Positions 1-10,234 of a stretch of DNA of 64,000 nt are shown in pieces. Under the pieces are notes generated by a model. It had not been told where the DNA came from. It was given only the letters and a program-made list of their open reading frames with translations, and ran no database searches. The DNA comes from Porphyra umbilicalis (taxonomy: Eukaryota > Rhodophyta > Bangiophyceae > Bangiales > Bangiaceae), in assembly GCA_002049455.2 (NCBI GenBank), contig KV919052.1, positions 35,842 to 99,841 of the forward strand, given 5' to 3'. The first letter of the stretch is position 1. Every line of letters begins with the position of its first letter. Both the position numbers and the translations under genes were made by a program.

Positions 1-242
1 TCCGAACCGTGGTTCATGGCGTCGAAGCTCTCGGCGAAGCGGTGCACCATGGCCAATACGTTGCTCGCGGTGCTCTGCAGTAGCTGCACGTCTTCGTGAA
101 CGGGCACACAAAAGGTGTTGCCCACTTTGTCGTGGCCCGTGAAATGCAAGTGCTGGTTGATCCTCTGGTTCAGAAACGCGTACTCGGAGATGGCCGACCG
201 CAGGTTCACCAGCCGACGGAGAGACGAGCCCGCGAGAACGGT
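1..242 (-). CDS. Partial coding region of unknown protein, running off the left edge
   Basis: On the minus strand one frame is open from position 242 to the window edge (about 80 codons, no start inside). It has the look of a real protein: mixed polar, hydrophobic and aromatic residues, with segments such as SAISEYAFLNQRINQHLHF and STASNVLAMVHRFAESFD. An in-frame TGA lies at 243-245. Another minus frame just upstream (about 330-209) reads a plausible continuation ending ...VRARLKALLGEPFSRARL, so a frameshift or a short intron may join them near 210-245. I recognise no family. A fragment of a transposon-borne or host gene is equally possible; identity is open, coding nature moderately supported. 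Confidence 0.42.
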
Positions 243-309
243 TCACCCAACAGCGCCTTCAACCGTGCGCGCACGTCTGCCGTGACGGTACGCACGTCGC
301 AGGACGGCA

Positions 310-690
310 GTGCATCGGCGCACGGGAGACAGCACGCCCAGAGGGAGCCGTCACGCCCAGCAGGAGACGGCAGGCCCAGCGGGGGACGGCACGCTCGGCG
401 AGAGACGACACGCCCAGCGAGGGACGCCACGCCCGGCGAGAGACGACACGCCCGGAGAGAAACGAAACGCCTGGCGACAGACCGAACGTTTCGAGGCGAG
501 CGGCACGCCCAGAGGGAAACGGCACGCCCAGTAGTGAGCGACACACCCAGAGGGGGACGGAACGCACGGTGGGATACGGGACGCACGGCAGGAGGCGGCG
601 CGTCCAGTGAGATACGGAGCACCAGCGGGAGACGCCACGCTCAGCAGGAAGCGGCACACCGAAGCGGAGACGGAGCGTCAGCAGGAGACA
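310..690. repeat. Degenerate 19-bp minisatellite
   Basis: A GGGACGGCACGCCCAGCG-like unit recurs. Unit starts at 363, 382, 401, 420 and 439 are exactly 19 bp apart; spacing then loosens and copies degrade toward 690. Because 19 is not a multiple of three, the long open frames across it come from low stop-codon content rather than coding selection. Confidence 0.6.
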
Positions 691-699
691 GAGCTTAAG

Positions 700-2660
700 A
701 AGAAGCGCCCAGCGGAGTGCACAGCGCTCGGTGGGGAGCACATGTGCACAGGGCCAAGCAAAAAACACAGGGCCCAGCAATCGGAACAGCGCCAAACAGG
801 TGGCTGACATGGCGCCGAGCGGGTGGCGCAGCGACCAGAAGTGTTTCCAGCGCCCTTGCGTGGGCCCACAGCCGCTCTGGCAGCCCCGAACGTGGCACAC
901 GACGGGCATGTGTGCTGATGTGGTTTGGAAAAGGGAAAACCAGGCAGGAACCAGAAGCGTCGTGTCACTCAACGCCCCTGTGGCTGCCTGTCCTGTTGCG
1001 ACGACACAGCAGCCAAGACCGCCCCCAGGCTTCCGTGGCACGGACTGAGAGAACCTCTCGATTCTGCCTGCCAGCCCCCGATTGAGTGAACTCCTGGAGT
1101 TCGGGTTGTGGCAGGTGTCAAAGCTGCTGAAACCGAGATTTTTGGTACCACGACCGCCCTATGGTGCCAGCGAGTATCCTGCCGTCTGCTCTGGAGCTCG
1201 ATATTCTCTTATGTGGCTTCGCGCAAAAGCTCGTTCGCGTACCTCCCAGAGTCATGAACGGGCCACCAAAGGGTGAATTTAGGGCCTTGTTCGAGGGTCT
1301 GGACCTGTGGATAAGGGACCAAGCCGCCACGCTCAGTTAAGACACCCCTGAGGCGAACATCAGCATTGCCGGCCATTAATTGGCCATATCGGTTGGTGTC
1401 AGACACTTTTCACTTGTCCAGCGGTTGGAACCAGCATTCTGAAGACTGGTCCCAACCGTAGCTGGCAGCAGGCGCATCAGGGCGTCTCGGGGCATCCACA
1501 GCACCCGTGTTTCTTCCAATATGCGACAAATCCAAAGTCTCTTTGCTGAGCCGTGCGAATCGCGTCGATCTGGAGCAAGCTGGATCGCCATGACGGTCAT
1601 TGTAGACCGGATCATGTTGAGCACTATAATGTCTCCGGATAGTCTTCTTTTTTGGATGAGCCTATGATCAAAGGACGGGGGGGAGGTAGCTTGGGTTTTA
1701 TGTTACGGATGGGGAACGAGGTGACATCAATGCATCAAGGTGAGACAATCTTTTCATCAGAGGTAGCGTGAGAAGAGCAGCAGCTACAAGAAAACGAGGA
1801 CGTCAAAAGTGGGTTGCAAACCACGTAGCATTGTTCACCACGAGCTTCTCTATCATTGATCGTCTCGATATGGTACGGAAGTATCTGCTTTTTACCTTCT
1901 TTTTTGCGCTTCGTATGTGTACGCCTCTTGGTACCGTGGAGACGGTACGAGTTTCACGTGTACGCTGTGACGATGCAACGTGTCCGCATCCTAATGTCCG
2001 CCCTTGACTGGGCGTGGCGCGGCTGCCTCCCAGAACAGCTGAATGCAGCATGCAAGAAAGATTGTGGCAGTCACGCATCTCAGAATGTGGGCATTTTGCA
2101 CCCGGGCACGGCAGCGACACCCACGCGGTCTTGGCACCCTTCAGTAGCGGGCAGGTGCACGCGCAAGAGTCATCGTTTGGGGTTCCCACCACGGCCAGAT
2201 AGGTGTGGTGCCAGGATCTCAGATGGCACCGAAGCTCGGTGACCTATCAGGCTGACTATCGCCAGGCCAGCAGCTCACTCGCCGATCGGATGTCGTGCGA
2301 CGGCGCGACAGACTGCATAGGTCGAACCCGCTGTGTGCTGTGTACCCGCTTGGGGTCCTGAGAAACTAGGCACTGTGATGTATACCCGAAGACAAAAACT
2401 GGAGATGTGGACCATCGCCACAAAAATATCTTGATTTGTGACGTTCCATAATATGTGAACACAATGATTACGTCAAGAACAAGTGACGGGGTACGCTCCA
2501 GAAGCACGGGTGTTCGTTCGGACTGCTTCTTGAAGTGCCCAGCAGCGTCGCACGTCGCCTTTCTATAGGACCTATAAGAATGTTGGAGGACCACTACCAC
2601 AACAGGCACAATATCTCCCTAGAATGCCTATGAACCCCCCTGTCTGTTTCACGACCACCT
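700..2660. other. No supported gene
   Basis: Mixed-composition DNA with only short open frames. A minus-strand series (about 1624-1118) looks weakly protein-like but is broken by several stops and has no recognisable motif. Nothing else is supportable. Confidence 0.4.
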
Positions 2661-2890
2661 AAAGACTGACAGAGCTACCCGGAGTCCACCCTGCACAGCA
2701 TCGTCTATCCAGACGTTCAAGGGCTGCTACAGCCCACGAGCCAGGCTGCCTCCCTAGCGTGCCTTTGAGACCCCCTATCCTCTTCAGAAGCGCCTTGAGA
2801 CTGCCATAGCTTCCCGGAGTCCAGCCTGCACTGGAGTGTCCATCGAGACGTCCGAGTGCTGCGACAGCTCACAAGCCTGGCTGAGGAACA
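2661..2890. repeat. Two-copy imperfect direct repeat, about 134 bp
   Basis: The stretch beginning AAGACTGACAGAGCTACCCGG near 2661 recurs as GAGACTGCCATAGCTTCCCGG near 2795. Both continue through CGGAGTCCA-CCTGCAC, AGACGT and GCCAGGCTG/GCCTGGCTG. Identity is roughly 75% by eye. No function is evident. Confidence 0.45.
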
Positions 2891-3262
2891 ACCTCCACCG
2901 ACATCTGGTGTGCCTTCCTTGGCGACGAGAGCTTGCGGCAGCGGCAATAGGCTGGTGCCAGCGGCACCAGTGCCGGCGCGGGCCGAGCGCCGGCAGACCG
3001 GGCCGTTGGCAGGGAGGGGCAGCCCAGGGGCATGGCGGGTGGGGGGGGGGGTCAGAAGAAGCGGCTCTGAGGGCCTCTGTGAGGCCCCATGCCGGGCATG
3101 TGATTTGCCGTCACATTGACACGTTCGATTGGCATGATGGGCAAGCAAGCCACAAGGCCCGTAGGGCCTGGAACGGCGTCTGATCCAGCCCGTGGAAGAC
3201 GGTGAGCCCTACTCGCCAAGAGAGTGGTTATTATCGACCCACATTCTGCCATGCCCTCTTCA

Positions 3263-3480
3263 GAGCATCTCCACCAATGCAGCCAACCGTCCAACCCAAT
3301 GGCCACATGTGCGCAAGGTGTGGCGCTGTCACTGGCTCTCCAAAAGCAGAGCCAAACCTAAGCAGATCACGTCTCAAACTTGGGCTTGCCTCGACGTCTC
3401 AGGCGGTGAACCTCTTTTTTGGAACGCCAAGAATTTATTTGCCCCATTTACGGGCCACCCTCACAGCCGCCGGCATTCCT
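3263..3480 (+). repeat. Short interspersed element, GAGCATCTCCACCAATG family, copy 1
   Basis: Starts with GAGCATCTCCACCAATGCAG. The following 150-200 bp (GTGTGGCGCTGTCACTGGC, then GATCACGTCTCAAACTTGGG) match the reverse complement of about 4,800-5,050. A small non-coding family with a shared terminal motif fits a MITE; the far terminus is not clear in this copy. Confidence 0.42.
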
Positions 3481-4483
3481 GAGATCATACACGAAAAATA
3501 AACACATCATGACAAAGCGCAGATTGTGCTCATTCTGATAATATGCTTTGTTTTGCTCTTCGACTAGTTTTCTTTCTGTAGGAGCAGCTGGCATATCGGT
3601 GTGCCACGTGCAATGTACCTTAAAGTGGCCAGCTCCCAAATGACCATTCCAGGCCGGTCTAGTGTGGAACCCGATGCAGGACGGCGCGCCACCGTGCGAT
3701 CACTCCCGTTTGTTTCAGTCGGCGCAGTTCTGTGGGGCCTCGAGCCCTGCTGACTGGACGCCTGTCCGACAGTGTCGATGCCAGCAAGTGGGGGTGGAGT
3801 CGGTATCACTACAGCTCTGAATCTGAACAGCGCGACAAGTTAGCCCCGTGGCGGACCACGCCTGGTGCAGCCCGCAGTGCCGCGCAGCGGTCTGCGCTCG
3901 AACGACAACACAACCTCCTTCGTTTGTGCGCGCGCTCTTGCGCGTCAGGCCAGGGACAGCCGCAAGCAGTTGAGGAACTTGGTTTTTACCGGCTGAGGCG
4001 GGAAACAGCTCGCGGGCCCTCGCAACGGGGTCCGTCGACGGGGACGACGACGCCCCAGAGAAGGCCCCACCCGGAGATCTCCCCCCATTCCAGCGTCCCG
4101 GGTCATTGTTGGGCGGTTTGATGACACCAATGGGACAAACACGAGTTGATGACATCATCGGGTGCAGGGGGAGCACGAGGGAGTAGAGAGGGAAGCGTGT
4201 AGGTGATGTAGAAATTCGTAGACAGGTGACCAGGACGGCTGTTGCAACGACTTCGTCGGAGAAATCGGTGCCAGTGAGCTCAATTCGGGGGTTACCGGAG
4301 ACACCTGGCCTGGCCCCTTCCAGGCACATTGCCCCGGGATTGGTGCAAACGAGCTTTTCCCGCAGAGGCACTACAGAGAATCTCCATGACTGCCAGATCG
4401 TGTCGCGCCTGTCAGCAAGCTACGGGTCACGCTTTCCATTGGCTTTTGTAGCCCGAACAGGGAACCAGTGGTTGGCAAAAGGA

Positions 4484-4565
4484 CTCAGAGCGTCTCCACC
4501 AATGGATCCAAACACACGAACGCGTAAACGTGGCACGGATTTGCCAAACGGGCATTGGTGGCTGG
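4484..4565. repeat. Short inverted-repeat element, GAGCATCTCCACCAATG family, copy 2
   Basis: Begins CTCAGAGCGTCTCCACCAATGG and ends GGGCATTGGTGGCTGG, so CCACCAATG and CATTGGTGG face each other about 80 bp apart. This matches the family terminal motif at 3263 and 5966. Compact, non-coding, MITE-like. Confidence 0.35.
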
Positions 4566-4799
4566 GATGCGATCCAAACATAGGGTGTGACGGTCCCGAA
4601 ATAGACCATCCTCACAACTTCTAGTCGTCTAATCGACCTCGTGTTCATGACAAGCGATGGCTCTAGGTTTGGATCTTCAACGGCAGGGCCAGTCAAAACC
4701 GGCCTGTTTGTGGGCACGCCACTCCAACCAGGCCTGTTTGGATGCGCCCCCAAACGTTCGGCAATCCCCTGGTTTCACTTTGAGCCAACCTACGCCAAT

Positions 4800-5050
4800 G
4801 GAATGCCTGACCCGTGGCATGCAAACAGTGATGCGGCGATCGGCCATCCACCAAGGTTCATTGAACGGCATCTGTGGATTTCTGGTCCGCTGCAAAAGAG
4901 GCCCACCCCGAGTGAGCATCCAGGGGAGCCCAAGATTGAGACGTGACCTGTTCATTTCTGGCTCGACGTTTGGAGAGCCAGTGGCAATGCCACACGTTGG
5001 GCACTCGTGACGTTTGGCTTTGGCTTTTGGCTGCATGGGTGGGGACACTC
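4800..5050 (-). repeat. Short interspersed element, GAGCATCTCCACCAATG family, copy 3
   Basis: The reverse complement reads CCTGAGAGTGTCCCCACCCATGCAG, then GTGTGGCATTGCCACTGGCTC, then GTCACGTCTCAATCTTGGG, colinear with copy 1 at 3263-3480. The inner boundary is uncertain. Confidence 0.42.
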
Positions 5051-5198
5051 TCAGGGCGTCTCCAAACAGTCCTGTTGGAAGTGGCGCTGCCGTTCAAGCT
5101 CCAAAACAAGGGCCATCCCGCGAGGCGACCACGAGATGCATTGAGATATTGGAAAATGTGACAAGTGCTTTATTGGGCCGTCACACCACCGTCTCAGA

Positions 5199-5868
5199 CT
5201 AAAGGTCGATTCCAAGCATAAAGACGGATGAGCGCGACTCATATCGGCGCGCACAAAACTCAGCAATGAAACAAGCGTTGACGCCTCGCATGGACGCATC
5301 ATTGAGCCTACTTGATCAGCTTTTTTGTGACGCACTTTCAGGCGGCTACGACAATAGGCTGAAGAGACAGACGTTTTTCCTTGCATCCTACAAATGTCTT
5401 GAACGCCTTTTTGTGGAACAAATGGGCCGCTGATCACACTGCAGGCGGGACCTCGACGTGGCTGGGCAACAAAATGCGTGCCATCGGTGCTGCGGGAAAG
5501 TCTGGACGACATGTGTGGCCGTTGGTCAATATGGGCAATGAGGGTGGGGAGCAGGTGATGCTCGTAGCCGCCGAGAGAATGTGAATTTCCATGGGATGCC
5601 AAATCGGATCAATACGTGTCTTGCATGAGAATGTGGTCACAGCCAGTTCTGGATCGGCAGATAAGAAGAAATCGGCGCGAGTCTAGAGATGCAGAGAAAC
5701 ACGGAAGCGTATCTCAGCGCTACAAGATCCTTTGAGCGCGTAGTATTTCTTTCTTGAGTGCATATGCCACGGAAACCAGTTCTGTTTTCTTCGTATGGTT
5801 AAAAAAAGTCCAGATCTGCAGAGAAAACCCTTTCCTCATGCGCCTACATGCATGGAATAGACCCTTAG
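5199..5868. mobile_element. 670-bp non-autonomous DNA element with about 32-bp terminal inverted repeats
   Basis: The left end reads CTAAAGGTCGATTCCAAGC... The reverse complement of the right end reads CTAAGGGTCTATTCCATGC..., with similarity continuing about 32 bp to GGATG/GCATG. The interior (5,383-5,790) matches the reverse complement of parts of 53,990-55,330, so this is one of two family members. The overlapping open frame is unlike any transposase I know. Target duplication was not resolved. Confidence 0.6.
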
Positions 5869-5880
5869 CTTTGGACCTCG

Positions 5881-5966
5881 CTGGCTCCACCAATGCCTCC
5901 GTTGGCCAAACGGTGCCACTTTTAACTGTTTGGACGGTTGGCGCCATTGGTGGAGATGCTCTCAGG
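5881..5966 (-). repeat. Short inverted-repeat element, GAGCATCTCCACCAATG family, copy 4
   Basis: CTGGCTCCACCAATGCC at the left faces GCCATTGGTGGAGATGCTC at the right, giving an 86-bp foldback directly after the 670-bp element. Confidence 0.4.
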
Positions 5967-6609
5967 CCCAAGCAAGCGGCCCAAAAAACTCAGAAAATCT
6001 CAGTGTGGGTAGCAATGTCTCTCCGTGATTCCTGAAAGACACGTTGATTGGCTTGCAAGATGACAAGCGGCAACTGTCAGCCAATGGTTTGTTCGTGCCT
6101 TGTCGAACAGCCAATTCGAATTCTTTTCTACGCTGTGTCGTCGGCATTACCTCCCTTCTCTCTGCAACCGCCTTTTTCGGAGGTTGGCAATATATACATT
6201 ACTAGTGCCCGTCGGCCGGCTAGCGCCTGTAGGATGCTCAGGAAAAATGTGACGGCGCCCTAACCAGAAAATGTCACAGGTGTACCCGTGTCGAAATGAG
6301 GTGTACATGCCACGCCTCTAGATATCCGTAGACAGCTAGCACCTCAGTCATCAAGCCTTAAGAAACACGGAGAAACGGGTGTTCTTCATGCACAGAGCAC
6401 CATGAATGTGATTCTCAATATAAGAGAGGCGCCCGTCGGCTGGCAAGCGCGTGTGGTGTTCTCCAGAATAAAGTCTTGGGGCCCTGTCCAGAAGATACAT
6501 GAGGTGGCCCCACGATGAAGCGACGTGAAACTCTCCACGCTGTACCTCCTGCACTCCCGTTCATACTCAAATGCCACGACTGCGCCATCACTCACGCTGT
6601 GCACTCCAT

Positions 6610-7280
6610 CTCATCTCCCGCTTTGACACCACCCTACTCCACCCAACCTCGCCCGAGAGGACCATACCCGACCCGACCCAACCCAATTCCATCACACGCA
6701 ACCCCACCCGACCCGAACCGACCCCAGCCAAGCCCACCCCATCCCACCGGACCCGACCGGGCGCCACACCACCCCGCCCAATCGCACCCGATCCCACGCC
6801 GCGCCACGCCGCCCCACGCCACCCGCGCCACCGCACCCCACGCCACACCGACCGGGCCACTCGCGCCAAGCCATTCCATCCGCGCCACGCCGCCACATCC
6901 CACCTAACGCCACGTCACGCCACGCCGCCACACCCCACCCAATGGCACGCCATACCACCCCGCCCCACCTCACTCGCTCCCACCCCACCCCATCCCGCCC
7001 CAACCCACCCGGGCAGCCCCACCACACCCCACCCCGCCTGCACCACCCACGCCCCGCCACCCCACCCGCACCACGCCACGCCACAACATCATATCCCAAC
7101 ACACACGACCCCGCTGTGCCCAACCCGCTGAGCCCTACCACAGCCCACCCCGCCCGCGACACACACACCACGCCACCCCACCCGCACCACCCCACCCCTC
7201 CCCAACACACCCCACCAGACATTAATCGACCCCGACCCAACCGCTTAACCCCACCACACCCCAGTCCACCCTGTCCCACC
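6610..7280. repeat. C-rich, G-poor low-complexity tract
   Basis: About 670 bp made almost wholly of CCCACC, CGCCACG and CCCGACC-type words, with very few G on the plus strand. Plus-strand frames give Pro/Thr/His-rich text and minus frames Gly/Val/Trp-rich text, all shadows of composition. No fixed period was found. Confidence 0.6.
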
Positions 7281-7619
7281 TGACCCCGGGTCGTACTTAG
7301 TTTTCTGTTGTCATTTGTTTGAAGAAGCGTCAATTGACTGGTACATATATCTGTCGTGGGGCCTGGAACTGCGACCGACCCGCACTTCATGTACATGCCG
7401 TGCCGCGAAATCCGTAAATACGTAAAAACAGTGGTCAACTGGCTGGAATCGAAGGTGAACACTGACACTGTTGAACGATCAGCAATCCGGGGGGGTCGCG
7501 GACGAACGAATAAAAGTAGCCTACAACCGTCTTTAAGAGGTTAGACAAGGTAGGACCCGCACGGGCTCTGGGAGCCGACAGTAAATTGAGGCGCAATTTC
7601 TTCCTTGCCAATTTCCGAG

Positions 7620-8040
7620 ACCCACCCACCCCGCCACCCGGCGGCCGGCGGCCGGGGAGGAGGCGGCCCGCGCCCACGGACCCCCCGCAACCCGCCACCC
7701 GTCAGCCAAGGAAAAAGGCGGCCCTGCCCCACAGACCCCCCCCGCCTTGCCACCCGGCCGCCGGCGGGAAGGCGGCCCTCCCCAACGGGCCCCCCCCACC
7801 CCGCCACCCGGCGGCCGGGGGGGGGGCGGCTCTTTCACCTGGACCCCACTCACCTCGGCAACCCTCCAGATGGCGGCCGGGGCGGCGTCAGCCCTTCTCC
7901 CGCGGACCCCCCCGACCCCCTTACCCAGCCACCCGGCGGCCCGGGGGGGGGCCGCCTTGCCCATGGGACCCCCCACACCCCGCAAGCCAGCGGCTTGGGG
8001 GGAGGCGGGCCTCCGCCCCGGACCCTCGCACACCACCAAT
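7620..8040 (+). repeat. GC hairpin minisatellite (unit about 52 bp)
   Basis: Tandem CCGCCACCCGGCGGCCGG-like units. Each contains a G-run arm and a C-run arm around CGGC that can fold back on itself. Long open frames here are a consequence of near-absence of A and T. Confidence 0.6.
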
Positions 8041-8250
8041 AATCGGCCCCCCACCGCGCTACCCCGGAGCCTGTGAAAAGACGGTCTCGCTCTGCGCCGC
8101 TCGCCGTCAATCAGGCGCTCCAGCTGACGCCCTCGCGCTGCGCTGCACGCCAAAACTCTGGGCAGTCCCAATTTTCCTCTGTTCGAAACGATTAAATTCA
8201 CCATAACGCAGGCGTTCATTTCGACGGCCTCGCGCTGCGCCGCTCGCAGT

Positions 8251-8662
8251 GATCTGGACGTATTTGATCCGGACGACCAGGCACGTTTTTAGAATGTTTG
8301 TCTTCAGAATGCACTGAAACTCTGGTCCGTAGTGCAAATCATTTGTTTTCTAATGTAGCCCGAGTTCGAAACTTTATAGCGGTCATCCCACTGGGTTGTA
8401 TTTGATCCGAGCGTGCAGCCAGTTTCTTAGAATGTTTGTCGTCGGAAAGCGCCGAAACTCTGGGCGCTCGCGCAATCCATTTGTTTGCGAATGGGGCCCC
8501 TGTGCGAAGCCCGATCGCGGCCAGCCCACTGGGATGTATTTGATCCGGGCGTGCCAGCAGGTTCTGAGAATGTTTGCGGTCGGAATGCGCTGAAAATCGG
8601 GGCCGTCGCGCAATCCATCCGTTTGCCATTGTAGCCCGTGTGCGAAGTCTGATCGCGGCCAT
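8251..8662 (+). repeat. 138-bp tandem repeat, three units
   Basis: TTGATCC anchors at 8402 and 8540 are 138 bp apart, with a third unit upstream at about 8263. Each unit runs GATCCGGGCGTGCA, TTAGAATGTTTG, GGAATGCGC, CGCGCAATCCATTTG, GCCCGTGTGCGAA, CCATCCCACTGGG. Confidence 0.65.
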
Positions 8663-8665
8663 CCC

Positions 8666-8714
8666 ATTGGTGGGCTGTACAGACGCATGTGGCCCACGGC
8701 GAGCTGTATATAAA
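8666..8714 (+). promoter_or_regulatory. CCAAT/TATA-like module of a macro-repeat unit
   Basis: ATTGG (inverted CCAAT) at 8666-8670 is followed by TATATAAA at 8707-8714 and the GGGAC...TAGG leader. The arrangement recurs across macro-units, but no transcript evidence is available. Confidence 0.35.
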
Positions 8715-8789
8715 GGGACAATGTAGGACCCGCGCAGGCTCTCAGAAACCACTGTCAATCAAGGCGCATGTTTTGCCTTGCCATTTTTC

Positions 8790-9390
8790 CGGACCCCCCC
8801 AAACCCGCCACCCGGCGGCCGGGGGGCGCGGCCCTCCCCCCCGGAAGCCACCCACGGCGCCACCCCGCAACCCTGCGGCCGGAAAAGAGGCTGCCCAATC
8901 CCACGGACCCTTCAACCCCGCCACCCGGCGCCCGGGAAGGCGGCGGCCGTCCCCCCCGGACCTCCCTCACGGCGCCACCCCGCCACGCGGCAGCCGGAAT
9001 GGATGCGACATTCCACCACGGACGTCCCCCAATCTGCCACGCGGCGGCCGGAAGGGAGGTGGCCCTCCCCACCGGAGCCCCCACACCACGCCACGGGGCG
9101 GCCTCCTTGCCCCCCCACTTCGCGGCCGGGGGGGAGGCGGTTCTGCCACCCGGACCACCACCACTTTGCCACCCTGCCACACGGTGGCCGGGGGGGAGGC
9201 GCCTTCTCTGCCCGGAACCCCCGACTCCGCCACCCCGCCACCTGGCGGCCGAAAAGGAGGCGGCACTCCCCTCCGGACCCCCCCAACCCCACCACTCGGC
9301 AGCCCGGGGGGAGTGGGCCCTCACGCCCGGACCCTTTCTGGACCCCATCACATCCCCCCACCCCGCCACCAGGCGGACCGCCCACCGCGC
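8790..9390 (+). repeat. GC hairpin minisatellite, largest tract of block I
   Basis: About eleven degenerate units of the 52-bp family (CCACCCCGCCACCCGGCGGCC...). It directly follows a short type-A leader ending near TTTTTCCGGAC. Confidence 0.6.
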
Positions 9391-9579
9391 CACCGCACAA
9401 ATGTGGGAACGCGCCCTCGCGCTGCGCCGCTCACCATAATGCTTACGTTCGGACCGACGCCCTTGCGCTGCGCTGCTCGCCTGAAAGCTCGGCTGTCATG
9501 ATTTGCCGCTTTTCGACACGATGGGGCTTACTGTAACGCTGGCTCTCATTTCGACAGCATCGCGCTGCGCCGCTCGCTG

Positions 9580-10172
9580 ATCTGGATGTATTTGAACAAG
9601 GCGTGCAGGCAGGTCCTAAGAATGATTGACGTCGAAATGCGCCGAAGCTCTGGGCGCGCGCGCAATCCATATGTTCGCCAAAGTAGCCCAACTGCGAAAC
9701 CCGATCGCGGCCATCCCACTCGGTTGTATTTGATCCGGGCGTGCAGGCAGGTCCTTAGAATGTTTGTCGTCGGAATGCGCCAAAATTCTGGGCCGTCGCG
9801 CAACCCGTTTGTTTGCCATTGAGGCGCGTGTGCGAAACCCGATCTGTACATGACGGCTGGCGGTCATTTCGACAGCCTTGCGCTGTGCCGCTGGCGGATT
9901 TTTATGTACTTGATTCGTGCGTGCATGCAGATCCTCACAATGTTTGTCGTCGGAATGCGCCGAATTTCTGGGCGCTAGCGCCATTCATTTGTTCGCCAAT
10001 GTAGCCCGTGTGCGAAACCCGATCCCGGCCATCCCACTGGGATGTATTCAATCCAGGCGCACAGGCAGGTCTTGTAAATGTTGGTCGTCGGAATGCGCCA
10101 AAACTCTGGGCCGTCGTGCAGTCCAATTTCTTGCCATTGTAGCCCGTGCGCGAAACCCGACCGCGGGCGTCC
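9580..10172 (+). repeat. 138-bp tandem repeat, about four units
   Basis: Unit anchors lie near 9592, 9730, 9909 and 10048. The third interval is longer because a CGACAGCCTTGCGCTGTGCCGC segment interrupts it. The block ends at the CCCATTGGTGGG boundary. Confidence 0.6.
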
Positions 10173-10173
10173 C

Positions 10174-10234
10174 ATTGGTGGGCTGCACAGATATACATAC
10201 AGACGCATGTGGCCCACGGCAAGTTTTATATAAT
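10174..10234 (+). promoter_or_regulatory. CCAAT/TATA-like module of a macro-repeat unit
   Basis: ATTGG at 10174-10178 and TATATAAT at 10227-10234, followed by a type-B leader (GGTACCAGCGGGCCCC). Confidence 0.33.

Noticed and set aside
96-1041. Overlapping frames across the 19-bp minisatellite
   Set aside because: A 19-bp period shifts frame at every unit, so no protein repeat is encoded.
1118-1624. Minus-strand series of frames resembling a broken gene
   Set aside because: Two stops and a change of frame within 500 bp, with no motif; not enough to call a pseudogene.
6515-7468. Pro/Thr/His-rich and Gly/Trp/Val-rich frames over the C-rich tract
   Set aside because: Pure composition effect in a nearly G-free strand.
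7586-9501. Long Pro/Gly/Arg-rich open frames on both strands over GC hairpin tracts
   Set aside because: Open because A and T are nearly absent; the repeat unit (about 52 bp) is not a multiple of three and no frame is favoured.
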